DNA of 64,000 bases from Henriciella sp. (GTDB taxonomy: Bacteria > Pseudomonadota > Alphaproteobacteria > Caulobacterales > Hyphomonadaceae), in NCBI GenBank assembly GCA_013214545.1, contig JABSQB010000009.1, positions 1 to 64,000 of the forward strand, written 5' to 3'. The notes beneath the pieces are model-generated. The model saw nothing but the letters and a program-made list of their open reading frames with translations. It ran no database searches and was not told the origin of the DNA. The position numbers were made by a program, and so were the translations under genes. Numbering within the stretch: the stretch's first letter is position 1; each line of letters opens with the position of its first letter. Positions 1-9,554 of this stretch are shown here, piece after piece.

Positions 1-2657
1 CCGCGCAGAGAAACCGGGATCCGACCTTTCTGCCAGGCATAACCGGCCATGATCATGTTGGTGTAGATCGCGTCGTTGAAATACAAGATCGCCAAAGCCT
101 CAGCGTCGAACGCGGCGAATTCGGTCGCCTGGCGTTTGACCCGCGCGGCCAACAAATCACTCTCAAACTTTTTCGATCGGTCGCGAATAAATTCGCTGGT
201 CGGCGTCACGTCACTGTTGGCGAAAGCCGCGGTACGATCGGCATCCATAAGGTTAAGCGCATCGCCGCCCGCAGCGACCACGAGGTCACAAGCGATGACA
301 CAATCTGTGCTCGCAGGCGGCACACGTCCGGTCGAAATCATATCCGGTTCACGTGCGAAGCGCAGATGGCTGAGCACTGGGCCACCCTTCTGCGCGAGGC
401 CCGTCATATCAAGACTGGACGCCGCATTGCCGTCGACATGAGCGCCCATGGCCAGTACCGCCGCAACGGTCGTGACGCCAGTTCCGCCAACGCCTGTGAA
501 CAGGACGTTCCAGGTGCCTTCCAGGCTCGGCGTCTCGGGCAGCGGGATGTAGGACGTATCGATCTCAGGCCGCGGCTGGTCTTTGGCCGTAAACTCACCA
601 TCGGTGACGGTGATGAAGCTTGGACAAAAGCCCTTGATGCAAGACAGATCAGTATTGCAGGTCGACTGATTGATCCGGCGTTTACGGCCGAGTTCTGTCT
701 CGACCGGCTCGACTGACAGACAGTTCGACTTGACCGAACAATCGCCGCAACCTTCGCAGACCGCTGTATTGATCAGAACCCGGGTGCGGTCCGGTGCCCG
801 CAAACCGCGTTTCGACCGGCGGCGTTTTTCTGTCGCGCAGATCTGGTCATAAATCAGAACAGACACGCCCGGGGTTTCGCGCAGCTGCTTCTGCACCTTG
901 TCGAGATCGGCGCGGTCATAGATCCGAACGCGGCGCGGCAGGCCTTTGACATTGGCGTAACGCACGGGGTCTTCGGTCACGATGACAATCGTCTCAACGC
1001 CCTCGCCTTTCACCTGCGTCGCGATTTGCTGCGGTGTCTGACCGGACTCAACGGTTTGCCCGCCGGTCATGGCGACGGCGTCATTGTAGAGGATCTTATA
1101 GGTGATATTGGCGCCCGACGTGACCGCAGCGCGGATCGCCAGGGAGCCGGAATGAGAATAGGTGCCATCGCCTAGATTGACGAACATATGGTTCTCGTCG
1201 GTCGCGAAATGCTGTCCGACCCAGGCAATGCCTTCCCCGCCCATCTGGCTGGTCATGTCCGTGTTACGGTCCGGCATGAAGTTGGCCATGTAGTGACAAC
1301 CGATGCCGGCCAGCGCCCGCGACCCTTCCGGCACGACGGTCGATGTATTGTGCGGGCAGCCTGAGCAATAATGCGGCGTCCGCACCGTCGGCGTGGCATT
1401 GGTCCGCGCGGCTTCACCGGCGCGACCGACGCGCGCGAAATAGGCGTCAGCCTTGGACGTGTCCCAGCCATTGGGCAGCACGCCTGCGAGCGCTTCGGCC
1501 ATTTCAGGGACCGGGATAGAGCCAATCTGGCTCAGCAATGGTTTGCCGTCTGCTGTGCGCTTGCCTTCCAGGATCGGGCGTTGTTTTTCCGGCATGGAGT
1601 AAAGCGCGGCGCGCAGCTGCTCTTCAATCAGCGGGCGCTTATGCTCGATGACGAGCACCCGCTCCAGGCCAGAACAGAAGGCGCGAATGCCTTCCGGCTC
1701 GAGCGGCCACGGCATGGCGACCTTGTAGATGGAAACCCCAAGTCTGCCAGCTTCTTCCGGTGTCAGGCCGATCGCCTCAAGCGCCTCGAAGACATCTCTG
1801 GCGGCCTGCCCGGACACGATGAGACCGACGCGCGGCTTGGCGCTGGGCAGGATCACCCGATCGAGCTGATTGGCGCGCACCCAGGCTTGCGCTGCCGGGA
1901 CTTTGTACTCCCGCAAGCGTCGCTCTTTCTCCAGCGGCGGATCGGACCGGCGCATATGCACCCCGTCATCCGGGAAGGCGAAATCTGGTATGACAAAATT
2001 CATGCGATCCAGCGACACATCGACGACAGCGCCGCTATCCATGGTATCGGCAAGCGCAATCATGGCGCTCCAGCCGCCTGTGAACCGGCTCATCGCCCAG
2101 CCATGCAGCCCGTAATCAAGAACATCCTGGATCGAGGCCGGGTTCAGCACCGGGATCTCGGCATCCTGCATCGCGTACTCTGACTGCGACGGCAGAGTCG
2201 AGGATTTGCACATATGGTCATCGCCCAGCACAGCAAGCACACCGCCCAGCGCTGAAGTGCCAGCCGCGTTGGCGTGTTTGAACACGTCTCCTGTGCGGTC
2301 CACGCCAGGCGCTTTGCCGTACCAGATTCCGAACAATCCATCGCGTTGCGCGCCCGGGAACAGACCAAGCTGCTGACTGCCCCACACCGCGGTTGCGCCG
2401 AGGTCCTCGTTCAGGCCTTCCCAGAATTTTACATCATGCTCATCGAGCCATTTCTGCGCGGCTCGCAGCTGCTGGTCATATCCGCCAAGCGGGGAGCCGC
2501 GATAGCCTGAGATAAAGCCTGCAGTGTTGTGACCTGCCTTGAGATCGAGCCGTTTCTGATCAAGTGGCAGGCGGACAAGCGCCTGAATTCCAGTCATGTA
2601 CGCTTTTCCCTCGACAAGATCATATTTGTCGTCCAGCGTGACTTCTCGATGTTCCAA
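1..2657 (-). CDS. indolepyruvate ferredoxin oxidoreductase family protein (3' end beyond window start)
   Basis: Open minus-strand frame running off the left edge, so absent from the ORF track. Translation includes HNTAGFISGYRGSPLGGYD, GIGCHYMANFMPDR, GGEGIAWVGQ, VCEGCGDCSVKSNC and FTGVGGTGVTTV. Probable TTG start at 2657 preceded by AGAGG. Confidence 0.9.
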   Translation of the reverse strand, partial: MEHREVTLDDKYDLVEGKAYMTGIQALVRLPLDQKRLDLKAGHNTAGFISGYRGSPLGGYDQQLRAAQKWLDEHDVKFWEGLNEDLGATAVWGSQQLGLFPGAQRDGLFGIWYGKAPGVDRTGDVFKHANAAGTSALGGVLAVLGDDHMCKSSTLPSQSEYAMQDAEIPVLNPASIQDVLDYGLHGWAMSRFTGGWSAMIALADTMDSGAVVDVSLDRMNFVIPDFAFPDDGVHMRRSDPPLEKERRLREYKVPAAQAWVRANQLDRVILPSAKPRVGLIVSGQAARDVFEALEAIGLTPEEAGRLGVSIYKVAMPWPLEPEGIRAFCSGLERVLVIEHKRPLIEEQLRAALYSMPEKQRPILEGKRTADGKPLLSQIGSIPVPEMAEALAGVLPNGWDTSKADAYFARVGRAGEAARTNATPTVRTPHYCSGCPHNTSTVVPEGSRALAGIGCHYMANFMPDRNTDMTSQMGGEGIAWVGQHFATDENHMFVNLGDGTYSHSGSLAIRAAVTSGANITYKILYNDAVAMTGGQTVESGQTPQQIATQVKGEGVETIVIVTEDPVRYANVKGLPRRVRIYDRADLDKVQKQLRETPGVSVLIYDQICATEKRRRSKRGLRAPDRTRVLINTAVCEGCGDCSVKSNCLSVEPVETELGRKRRINQSTCNTDLSCIKGFCPSFITVTDGEFTAKDQPRPEIDTSYIPLPETPSLEGTWNVLFTGVGGTGVTTVAAVLAMGAHVDGNAASSLDMTGLAQKGGPVLSHLRFAREPDMISTGRVPPASTDCVIACDLVVAAGGDALNLMDADRTAAFANSDVTPTSEFIRDRSKKFESDLLAARVKRQATEFAAFDAEALAILYFNDAIYTNMIMAGYAWQKGRIPVSLR

Positions 2658-2786
2658 AGCGCACCTCTTCAGTGTTGCGATCAGGTCATATATCCCAACA
2701 GAATGACGAAAATGCTTGCCTTCTTTGCGGAAGTAGGGATAAATTGAGCAATAAATTACCCATATTAAGACTTTTTGGGGGGAAAT

Positions 2787-3281
2787 TTGTCGGAACCATT
2801 AGATACAATTGATGCCAAGATTCTCGATCTGATTCAAAAAGACGCGTCGCTGTCCGTGGCCGATATCGCTGAGCGGGTTGGTTTGTCGTCCTCGCCCTGC
2901 TGGCGACGGATCAAGCGGATGGAAGAGGCCGGGATCATTCAGGGCCGCGTGACTCTGCTGGACCGTCAGTCGCTCGGACTGGGCTTTGAAGTTGTCGCTA
3001 ATGTCAAACTGGCGCTGCCCAGCAAGGAGAATCTGGAAGCGTTTGAGAACCTCGTCCGTAAGTGGCCGGAAGTGATGGAATGCATGACCGTGACCGGCGC
3101 CGTTGACTATATCATCCGCGTCACCACCACCGACATGTATGCCTATGACAAGTTCTTGCGCGAGAAGCTGCTCGGGTCGGCTTTGGTCTCTGATGTGCAG
3201 TCGCGGATCATCATCAATGTCGCCAAGCGAACCACGGCAGTTCCGCTTGGGCTCGTCAGCGATTATGTGCCAGCGGGATAG
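2787..3281 (+). CDS. Lrp/AsnC family transcriptional regulator
   Basis: N-terminal HTH (LDTIDAKILDLIQKDASLSVADIAERVGLSSSPCWRRIKRMEEAGII) plus Lrp-type ligand domain. TTG at 2787 follows GGGGGGAAA; the track start at 2775 is also TTG. Divergent from the IOR gene. Confidence 0.9.
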   Translation: MSEPLDTIDAKILDLIQKDASLSVADIAERVGLSSSPCWRRIKRMEEAGIIQGRVTLLDRQSLGLGFEVVANVKLALPSKENLEAFENLVRKWPEVMECMTVTGAVDYIIRVTTTDMYAYDKFLREKLLGSALVSDVQSRIIINVAKRTTAVPLGLVSDYVPAG

Positions 3282-4461
3282 TTACCGTTTCATTCTGGCG
3301 GGGGTCGCGGTCAGTCTCATCACGGCTTGCGGATCGAAGGCACCAGAACCTGATGCCACCTCAATCATTGAGACCGGACCGCCGCAATCTGAAATCGGGT
3401 TGCAGGACGTCGTCAGCCGTACCCGTGTAAACCACGACCTGATTGCGCTTGGCGCAGTCGTCGCCTCAAAAGACGGCGTCGTAGATCTGGCTGTGGATGG
3501 TTTGCGCGCGAAAGGCGCTTCAAATCCGGTACGGGTCGAGGATAAGTGGCATATCGGATCGAATACCAAAGCGCTGACAGCATTGCTGTATGCCCGTCTG
3601 GTCGAGGAAGGTCTGACGGATTGGGGCGCAACCATGCCTGATCTGTTTCCCGAACTGTCCGACGAGATGGATCCGGCTTGGCGAACCACGACAATTGAAG
3701 ACCTGTTCGCTCATCGCTCTGGCTTTAAGCAGATGGGAGGGTTCTGGCTCAACGCTCGACGGAATGACGAGCGGCCGGTCAGTGCTCAGCGCGCAGAAGC
3801 GGCGCGAAACGTGTTGACGCAGCCGCCCAGCAAAACGCAGGGCGCATTCGATTACAACAATCTCAATTACATCGTCGCGGGCGCTGCGATCGGGTCGATC
3901 CTGAGTTCACAAGATGGCCTTCCGAACACGTGGGAAGCGGCGATGCAGGTGTTGATCTTCGATCGGCTCGAGGACGAGTCTGCGAGAACGGGGTTTGGAT
4001 ACGGCCCGCCGCCCGAAGGATTGGAAGGTCATCGCAACACGTTTGGTGTGTTTGTCAGCTCTGCCGGGCGCGGCGCGACAGCCGACAACCCGGAGGTACT
4101 CGGCCCCGCGGGAACTCTGCATGCAAGCCTCGAAGCCCACGCCAATCTCGCGCTGGAATTCCTCAAGGATGATAGTGCTCTCGTCCCGGTCTCCGTTCGC
4201 GAAAAACTGTTTCAGCCCTATCCGGAAGAAACCAGCGGATACGCCATGGGCTGGGGAGTCTATGACGATCCGAAATATGGCAGGCTGTATCTGCATAGCG
4301 GCTCCAACACCTTATGGTTGTCGCGCATTACCATCGCTCCGGCATTGGATCGCGTTGTGATTGTGAATGCCAATCAGTTTTCAGACGCCGCACAGACCGC
4401 AATAGAGTCGGTGAGCGCGCAATTACTCGACGAGGCCCTGTTGGAGTCGTCTCCTCAATAA
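3265..4461 (+). CDS. serine hydrolase (class C beta-lactamase-like), probable lipoprotein
   Basis: ATG at 3265 gives MCQRDSYRFILAGVAVSLITACGS (lipobox ITAC); SNTKALTALL (SxxK-like) and YNNLNY (YxN). Confidence 0.8.
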   Translation: MCQRDSYRFILAGVAVSLITACGSKAPEPDATSIIETGPPQSEIGLQDVVSRTRVNHDLIALGAVVASKDGVVDLAVDGLRAKGASNPVRVEDKWHIGSNTKALTALLYARLVEEGLTDWGATMPDLFPELSDEMDPAWRTTTIEDLFAHRSGFKQMGGFWLNARRNDERPVSAQRAEAARNVLTQPPSKTQGAFDYNNLNYIVAGAAIGSILSSQDGLPNTWEAAMQVLIFDRLEDESARTGFGYGPPPEGLEGHRNTFGVFVSSAGRGATADNPEVLGPAGTLHASLEAHANLALEFLKDDSALVPVSVREKLFQPYPEETSGYAMGWGVYDDPKYGRLYLHSGSNTLWLSRITIAPALDRVVIVNANQFSDAAQTAIESVSAQLLDEALLESSPQ

Positions 4462-5519
4462 GCGTCAACATAAGTGACGTGCCCATCTGACTCCGCATAG
4501 GTCTCGACATGCCCCCCCGGCCAGGTTTCCAGGCGTGCGCGCATTTTAGGGCTGGCGCGGTCGCCGCCAAATAAAGCCTCGGATTCATAGCTCAACCAAG
4601 CGAGCGGCGCTGCCTCCGTCGCGGTTTCACCCGCTGCGCGGATCGTGTCCATGATCGCCGCGATCACCTCTCGCGGCGGGTAGATCAGAAACACAGAGTG
4701 ATAGATCACAGTCAGGCCAGATTTCGGGCGATTGGCCAAACGTTCGGAAAGCCAGGTGAGCGCATCGGCTTGCTCGACCCGGGTGTCGCTTTCCTGGGCC
4801 AGGCGAATGGCCGCGTCGAGACGGCTCAGGCGCTCTTCCTGGTCCGGCCACGTATAGCTTTTCAGTCTCATTGCCTGATCTGGATCCGACAAATCCACCG
4901 GGTTCAGATCACAGGCGGCGCGGCTGGCGACCTGGATATCCACGTCATGATGCTCCGGCACCGGCGCGCGCCAGTCGGTACGAATTGTGACATCGCTCTC
5001 CCCGCTGCGCTGCCACGACTCTGTTTGATAATTGAACCGGTCCCAGTTCTGGTTGAGGCCTGCGCTGGCGCCAAGTTCAAGCAAGTGTAGAGGCTGGCCA
5101 AACTGATGCACAAGTTTGCAGAAACCCGGTAGAAGGATAATCGAACGCCGCGTCTCGTTGGTCTGCGGCGGGCTCTGGAGGAAGACGCGGACGCCCGCCA
5201 TGTTGGCAGCAAGCCAATCGCGCGCAACGGGCCAGACCCGGTCCATGTCCCAGTCCGCCATCTGCGCTGGATAAAGCGCGGCAAGGTCCGGCGCGTCGTC
5301 GCTTATGACTGCGTGATGAAGCGCGCCCGTGAGCCGCAAACCAAGCGCGTCTTTCCGAGGATTGGTCGGCCAGTCGCGGCACAATTCAGCAACCGGACCA
5401 CCTGACTCAAAGTCTACCGCAAACTGCTTCAGCATCTGCGCCGTGAAGGACGAGCCAAGCTCGTCGCACCACTTCGCCTGTTCGACGAAGTGATCGACAA
5501 TTTTGCTGTCGGCGAGCAA
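4455..5519 (-). CDS. DUF2332 family protein
   Basis: ORF 354 aa; HHAVISDDAPDLAALYP, LELGASAGLNQNWDRF, VYHSVFLIYPP resemble DUF2332 proteins. Overlaps the convergent gene by 7 bp. Confidence 0.75.
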   Translation of the reverse strand: MLADSKIVDHFVEQAKWCDELGSSFTAQMLKQFAVDFESGGPVAELCRDWPTNPRKDALGLRLTGALHHAVISDDAPDLAALYPAQMADWDMDRVWPVARDWLAANMAGVRVFLQSPPQTNETRRSIILLPGFCKLVHQFGQPLHLLELGASAGLNQNWDRFNYQTESWQRSGESDVTIRTDWRAPVPEHHDVDIQVASRAACDLNPVDLSDPDQAMRLKSYTWPDQEERLSRLDAAIRLAQESDTRVEQADALTWLSERLANRPKSGLTVIYHSVFLIYPPREVIAAIMDTIRAAGETATEAAPLAWLSYESEALFGGDRASPKMRARLETWPGGHVETYAESDGHVTYVDAY

Positions 5520-5525
5520 AGCGGC

Positions 5526-6707
5526 CTAGGCCCGCTCCACGCACATCGCGATCCCTTCGCCGCCGCCAATGCAAAGTGAGGCGACGCCTTTCTTGGCATC
5601 GCGGTCTTCCATGGCTGCGAGGAGTGTAATCAGGATGCGTGCACCAGAAGCGCCAATCGGATGACCCATGGCACAAGCACCGCCATTGACGTTGACCTTG
5701 TCATGGCTGAGGCCGAGCTCTTTCATCGCGATCATTGGCACAACGGCAAAAGCTTCGTTGATTTCCCATAGGTCGACATCGTCTTTCGACCATCCGGCTT
5801 TGGTCAGCGCTTTCTCCATCGCAGGGACCGGCGCTGTGGTGAAGTTTTCCGGCTCATGCGCATGGCTGGAAGACGAGATGATCTTGGCGATCGGCGACAG
5901 GCCGCGTGAGGTTGCTTCAGACTCTTTCATCAGAACCAGCGCTGCTGCCCCGTCAGAGATCGCAGAGGCGTTTGCGGCTGTGACAGTGCCATCCTTGTTG
6001 AAGGCCGGGCGCAGGCTTGGGATCTTATCCGGGCGCGCCGTACGCGGCAGCTCATCTGTGTCGACCGTGGTCTCGCCCTTGCGGCTCTTGATGGTGACCG
6101 GCGCAATCTCGCGTTTGAACTTTCCGGCCTCGGTGGCGTCCTGCGCGCGCTTCAGCGTTTCCAGCGCGTAAGCATCCTGCTGCTCTCGCGTGAATTGATA
6201 CTTCTCGGCAATCATGTCTGCGAACGCGCCCATTGGGCCCCCGGCATAGGCGTCGGTCAGACCGTCCAGCGCCATGTGATCCTTGGCACCCATGTCGCCA
6301 TATTTATGACCCTTGCGGACGTCCATCAGATGCGGCGCGTTGGTCATGCTTTCCATGCCGCCGACAATGACAATGTTCGCATCCCCTGCCGCAATTGACT
6401 GGCGCCCCATGACCGCCGCTTGCAGGCCAGAGCCGCACATCTTGTTGATCGTGGTGGCTTCCAGGCCTTTGTCCATCCCGGCTTTGAAGCCTGCCTGACG
6501 CGCCGGCGCCTGGCCCTGACCCGCTGGCAGGCAGTTGCCCATGATAATCTCGTCAGCTTCGTCAGCGCCGAGCTTGGCTTCGTCAACCGCGGCCTTGACC
6601 GCGATGGCGCCGAGTTCGTTGGCTGACATAGCGGACAGGTCTCCGAGCAATCCGCCCATAGGCGTGCGGGCCATACCGACAATGACGACTGGATCTGTAT
6701 CAGACAT
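5526..6707 (-). CDS. acetyl-CoA C-acyltransferase (thiolase)
   Basis: 393 aa; INKMCGSGLQAAV (active Cys), NVNGGACAMGHPIGASGARI and SLCIGGGEGIAMCVER. Confidence 0.95.
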   Translation of the reverse strand: MSDTDPVVIVGMARTPMGGLLGDLSAMSANELGAIAVKAAVDEAKLGADEADEIIMGNCLPAGQGQAPARQAGFKAGMDKGLEATTINKMCGSGLQAAVMGRQSIAAGDANIVIVGGMESMTNAPHLMDVRKGHKYGDMGAKDHMALDGLTDAYAGGPMGAFADMIAEKYQFTREQQDAYALETLKRAQDATEAGKFKREIAPVTIKSRKGETTVDTDELPRTARPDKIPSLRPAFNKDGTVTAANASAISDGAAALVLMKESEATSRGLSPIAKIISSSSHAHEPENFTTAPVPAMEKALTKAGWSKDDVDLWEINEAFAVVPMIAMKELGLSHDKVNVNGGACAMGHPIGASGARILITLLAAMEDRDAKKGVASLCIGGGEGIAMCVERA

Positions 6708-6817
6708 GGGAGAACTCCTTCAGAATTGGTTCTGCATCTATTGTGCACCTGCGAACAAATGGGGCGGAATAGGCCCCTGCGTCAAGTCATCTATTGGTCT
6801 AACGCGGCGGCGAAGCT

Positions 6818-7186
6818 TTAGCGCACACGCTGCGGCGCCGTAGCGTCCAGGGATACGGCGCGGTCCATGATGTCGATCAATTCATCGTTCACCTGGTCTA
6901 CCGAATAGACTTTCACATGGCGCAGCGATTTACCTGTGCCCTCGATACGTTCCAGATAATCGTCCGCGAGTTGAGAGCCTTGCCAGAGCTGCAGGTTGCA
7001 GCGATCTGTCTGTCCACTGACGGAAAACACCCGCTCATTACCACTCCAGCACGGGAAGCCCCAGGCGAGCTTTACGGTGAGATGCGGCCAGTGCGTCTTG
7101 ATGGCATTTTCCAGCGCAATCGCAATCGCGCCCTGATGTGGTTCCAGACTGTCAAAATAAGCACGCACGGTTTTTGGCTTCGGCAT
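6818..7186 (-). CDS. DUF1801 domain-containing protein
   Basis: 122 aa; overall pattern of YdhG-like/DUF1801 proteins. Confidence 0.65.
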   Translation of the reverse strand: MPKPKTVRAYFDSLEPHQGAIAIALENAIKTHWPHLTVKLAWGFPCWSGNERVFSVSGQTDRCNLQLWQGSQLADDYLERIEGTGKSLRHVKVYSVDQVNDELIDIMDRAVSLDATAPQRVR

Positions 7187-7278
7187 TTTTGCTCACCCAT
7201 CATTACGTTCCCGTAACAAGCCATAGCGCAAAGTGCGCTGCACAAACCATAGGTTGACGGACTTTTTTTTCGCGCGAG

Positions 7279-7304
7279 AAAAAGGCGACCGATTTGGTCG
7301 CCTT
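7279..7304 (-). terminator. Rho-independent terminator downstream of the M13 peptidase gene
   Basis: Minus strand AAGGCGACC-AAATC-GGTCGCC followed by TTTTT. Confidence 0.75.
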
Positions 7305-7326
7305 CACCGTGTGTTGGATTGCGGTT

Positions 7327-9516
7327 TTACCAGATCCGGATACGCTCTTCCGGTGGCAGGTAAAGCGCGTGATCCGGTCCGACATCGAACGCCTCATACC
7401 ATTCGTCGAAATTGCGAACGATACCGTTGACGCGATAGACTGGCGGGCTGTGAGGGCCGCGAATGAGTTGCTGGCGGAGCGCCTCTTCACGATACTTGTT
7501 CCGCCAGGCTTGTGCCCAGGCCATGAAGAAGCGCTGATCGCCCGTAAAGCCGCCGAGCACCGGGGCTTCTTCATCCGCGCTGATTTCGCCATCGCCATTC
7601 GTGTCGAGGCTCATCTTATAGGCCTTGTAAGCCATTGAGAGACCGCCCAGGTCGCCAGTATTCTCACCCAGGCCGAGGCGGCCATTGACGCAGGTCTCAC
7701 CTTCATCAAGTGGGCAGAACTGGTTGTACTGATCGACCAGTGCATCAGTCCGCGCTTCGAAAGCGGCCTTGTCTGCCGGGGTCCACCAGTCACGCAGTAC
7801 GCCGTCGCCGTCGGACTTGGAGCCCTGATCGTCAAACCCATGACCGATCTCATGTCCAATCACGCCGCCAATCGCACCATAATTGATCGCCGGATCGGCT
7901 TCGAGATTGAAGAAAGGCGGCTGCAGGATCGCGGCCGGGAAGACAATCTCGTTGCGGTTCGGGCTGTAATACGCATTCACCGTTTGCGGCAGCATGAACC
8001 ACTCAGTCTTGTCGATCGGCTGACCAAGCTGGCTGATCATGTCATTGAACGCCCAGGTATTGGACGCGATGACATTCTCAAACGCGGTGTCGCCCACCTG
8101 CATGGTTTCGTAGGTTTCGAACTTTTCGGTGTAGCCGATCTTCGGTGTGAACTTGGACAATTTCTCACGCGCCTCGACTTTGGTCTCGTCGCCCATCCAG
8201 TCGATTTCGTCGAGATTGTCAGCCATCGCCAGGCGGAGATTGGCGACCAACTCATCCATGGCGGCCTTGTTCTCAAGCGGGAAATAACGTTCAGCATAGA
8301 CCTTGCCGACCGCCTCACCGAGCGCACCTTCAACGGCCTGCACACCGCGCTTCCAGCGTGGGCGCTGTTCTTCCTGACCGCGCAGCTGGCGGGCATAGAA
8401 ATCAAAGGTCGCATCATCGATTGCCTTGGGCAGAACGGACGAGAAATCAGACAAGAGATGCGCAGACAGATAAGCCTGCCAGTCTTCAATTGAGGCTGAG
8501 TCGAGGACCGCAAATATCCCGGCAATGCCGCCGCCGGATATCTTCTCAACCTGTTCTTCATTGAGGCCCAGTTCGGCAATCTCTTCAGCGTCTGGTGTCA
8601 CCTGGCGGACAACGAAACTCTCTTGTTCTCCAAGCCCCAGATCATCAAGCCAGATCCCGAGCGGGAAATCGCCAGCAAGGCCCAGGAGCCCGTCCTTCGA
8701 CATCTTGTTATAAGTCAGGTTGCGGTTGCGACCGACGGTGCGGTCCCAATGGGCTTTGGCGATCTCAGTCTCAAGCGCCATGACCCGCGCAGCAGCGTCT
8801 GCAGGATCGTCATATCCGGCCTGTTCAAGCAGGAAAGTCAGATACGCGACATAGCCCGCGCGCGTCTCAACATTCTTTCCTTCGTCGGTCAGGTAGGTGT
8901 CGCGATCCGGAAGACCCAGACCCGCCTGAGTGACGTAAAAGATGTAGCTGTCCGTGTCTTTTGAATCGACATCGACCCACCCGCCAATCGGCGCTGAGAA
9001 GCCAATCGCGGCCATGGTCAAAGCCAGATCTTCTTTGGTCTCGATGTTCTGGATGCGATCAAGATAAGGCTGCACAGGTGCCAGACCTGCCGCTTCAATC
9101 GCGTCAATGTCGACATAGGCATTGTAGTACGCTGCGACTTTGCCTTCGAGCGTTGACGGGTCAGGCTTGGCTTCGGCGAGATCATCAATGATGAACTTGA
9201 CCCGTTGCTCTGATTTTTCGCGCAGCAGCGAGAAAGCCCCATAGCGCGTACGGTCGGCTGGCATATCAAACTCATCATACCAGGTGCCGTTCATATAGCG
9301 GAAGAAATTGTCGCCCGGGTGGGCCGACGTGTCCATCGAATAGAGGTCCAGGCCAAACTCGCCCCAATCATCGCGCGAGGTGGTCTCAACCATGCGGTCG
9401 CCATTCGCAGCAGCGCCTGAATTTGAGTCGATAGTGGCCACCGTCTGCGCGGCTTCCTGTGCACCGCATGCGGCGAGCACGGCCGCCGCCGCGCTCGCCA
9501 AGAATAGCTTTTTCAT
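7327..9516 (-). CDS. M13 family metallopeptidase (neprilysin-like), lipoprotein
   Basis: MKKLFLASAAAAVLAACGAQ; GGVIGHEIGHGFDDQG (HExxH), NTGDLGGLSMAY, GFTGDQRFFMAWAQ. Start taken as ATG at 9516. Confidence 0.95.
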   Translation of the reverse strand: MKKLFLASAAAAVLAACGAQEAAQTVATIDSNSGAAANGDRMVETTSRDDWGEFGLDLYSMDTSAHPGDNFFRYMNGTWYDEFDMPADRTRYGAFSLLREKSEQRVKFIIDDLAEAKPDPSTLEGKVAAYYNAYVDIDAIEAAGLAPVQPYLDRIQNIETKEDLALTMAAIGFSAPIGGWVDVDSKDTDSYIFYVTQAGLGLPDRDTYLTDEGKNVETRAGYVAYLTFLLEQAGYDDPADAAARVMALETEIAKAHWDRTVGRNRNLTYNKMSKDGLLGLAGDFPLGIWLDDLGLGEQESFVVRQVTPDAEEIAELGLNEEQVEKISGGGIAGIFAVLDSASIEDWQAYLSAHLLSDFSSVLPKAIDDATFDFYARQLRGQEEQRPRWKRGVQAVEGALGEAVGKVYAERYFPLENKAAMDELVANLRLAMADNLDEIDWMGDETKVEAREKLSKFTPKIGYTEKFETYETMQVGDTAFENVIASNTWAFNDMISQLGQPIDKTEWFMLPQTVNAYYSPNRNEIVFPAAILQPPFFNLEADPAINYGAIGGVIGHEIGHGFDDQGSKSDGDGVLRDWWTPADKAAFEARTDALVDQYNQFCPLDEGETCVNGRLGLGENTGDLGGLSMAYKAYKMSLDTNGDGEISADEEAPVLGGFTGDQRFFMAWAQAWRNKYREEALRQQLIRGPHSPPVYRVNGIVRNFDEWYEAFDVGPDHALYLPPEERIRIW

Positions 9517-9554
9517 GGTTTTCTCCCTGAACTTGGAAACCAATTTTTTGTTGT

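Noticed and set aside
1371-2183. 270-aa plus-strand ORF opposite the indolepyruvate oxidoreductase
   Set aside because: The minus-strand frame is continuous and carries family motifs; it is only missing from the ORF track because it is cut by the window edge.
7258-7285. TTTTTTTTCGCGCGAGAAAAA inverted repeat next to the M13 terminator
   Set aside because: Short imperfect arms; most simply part of the U-tract of the adjacent terminator.
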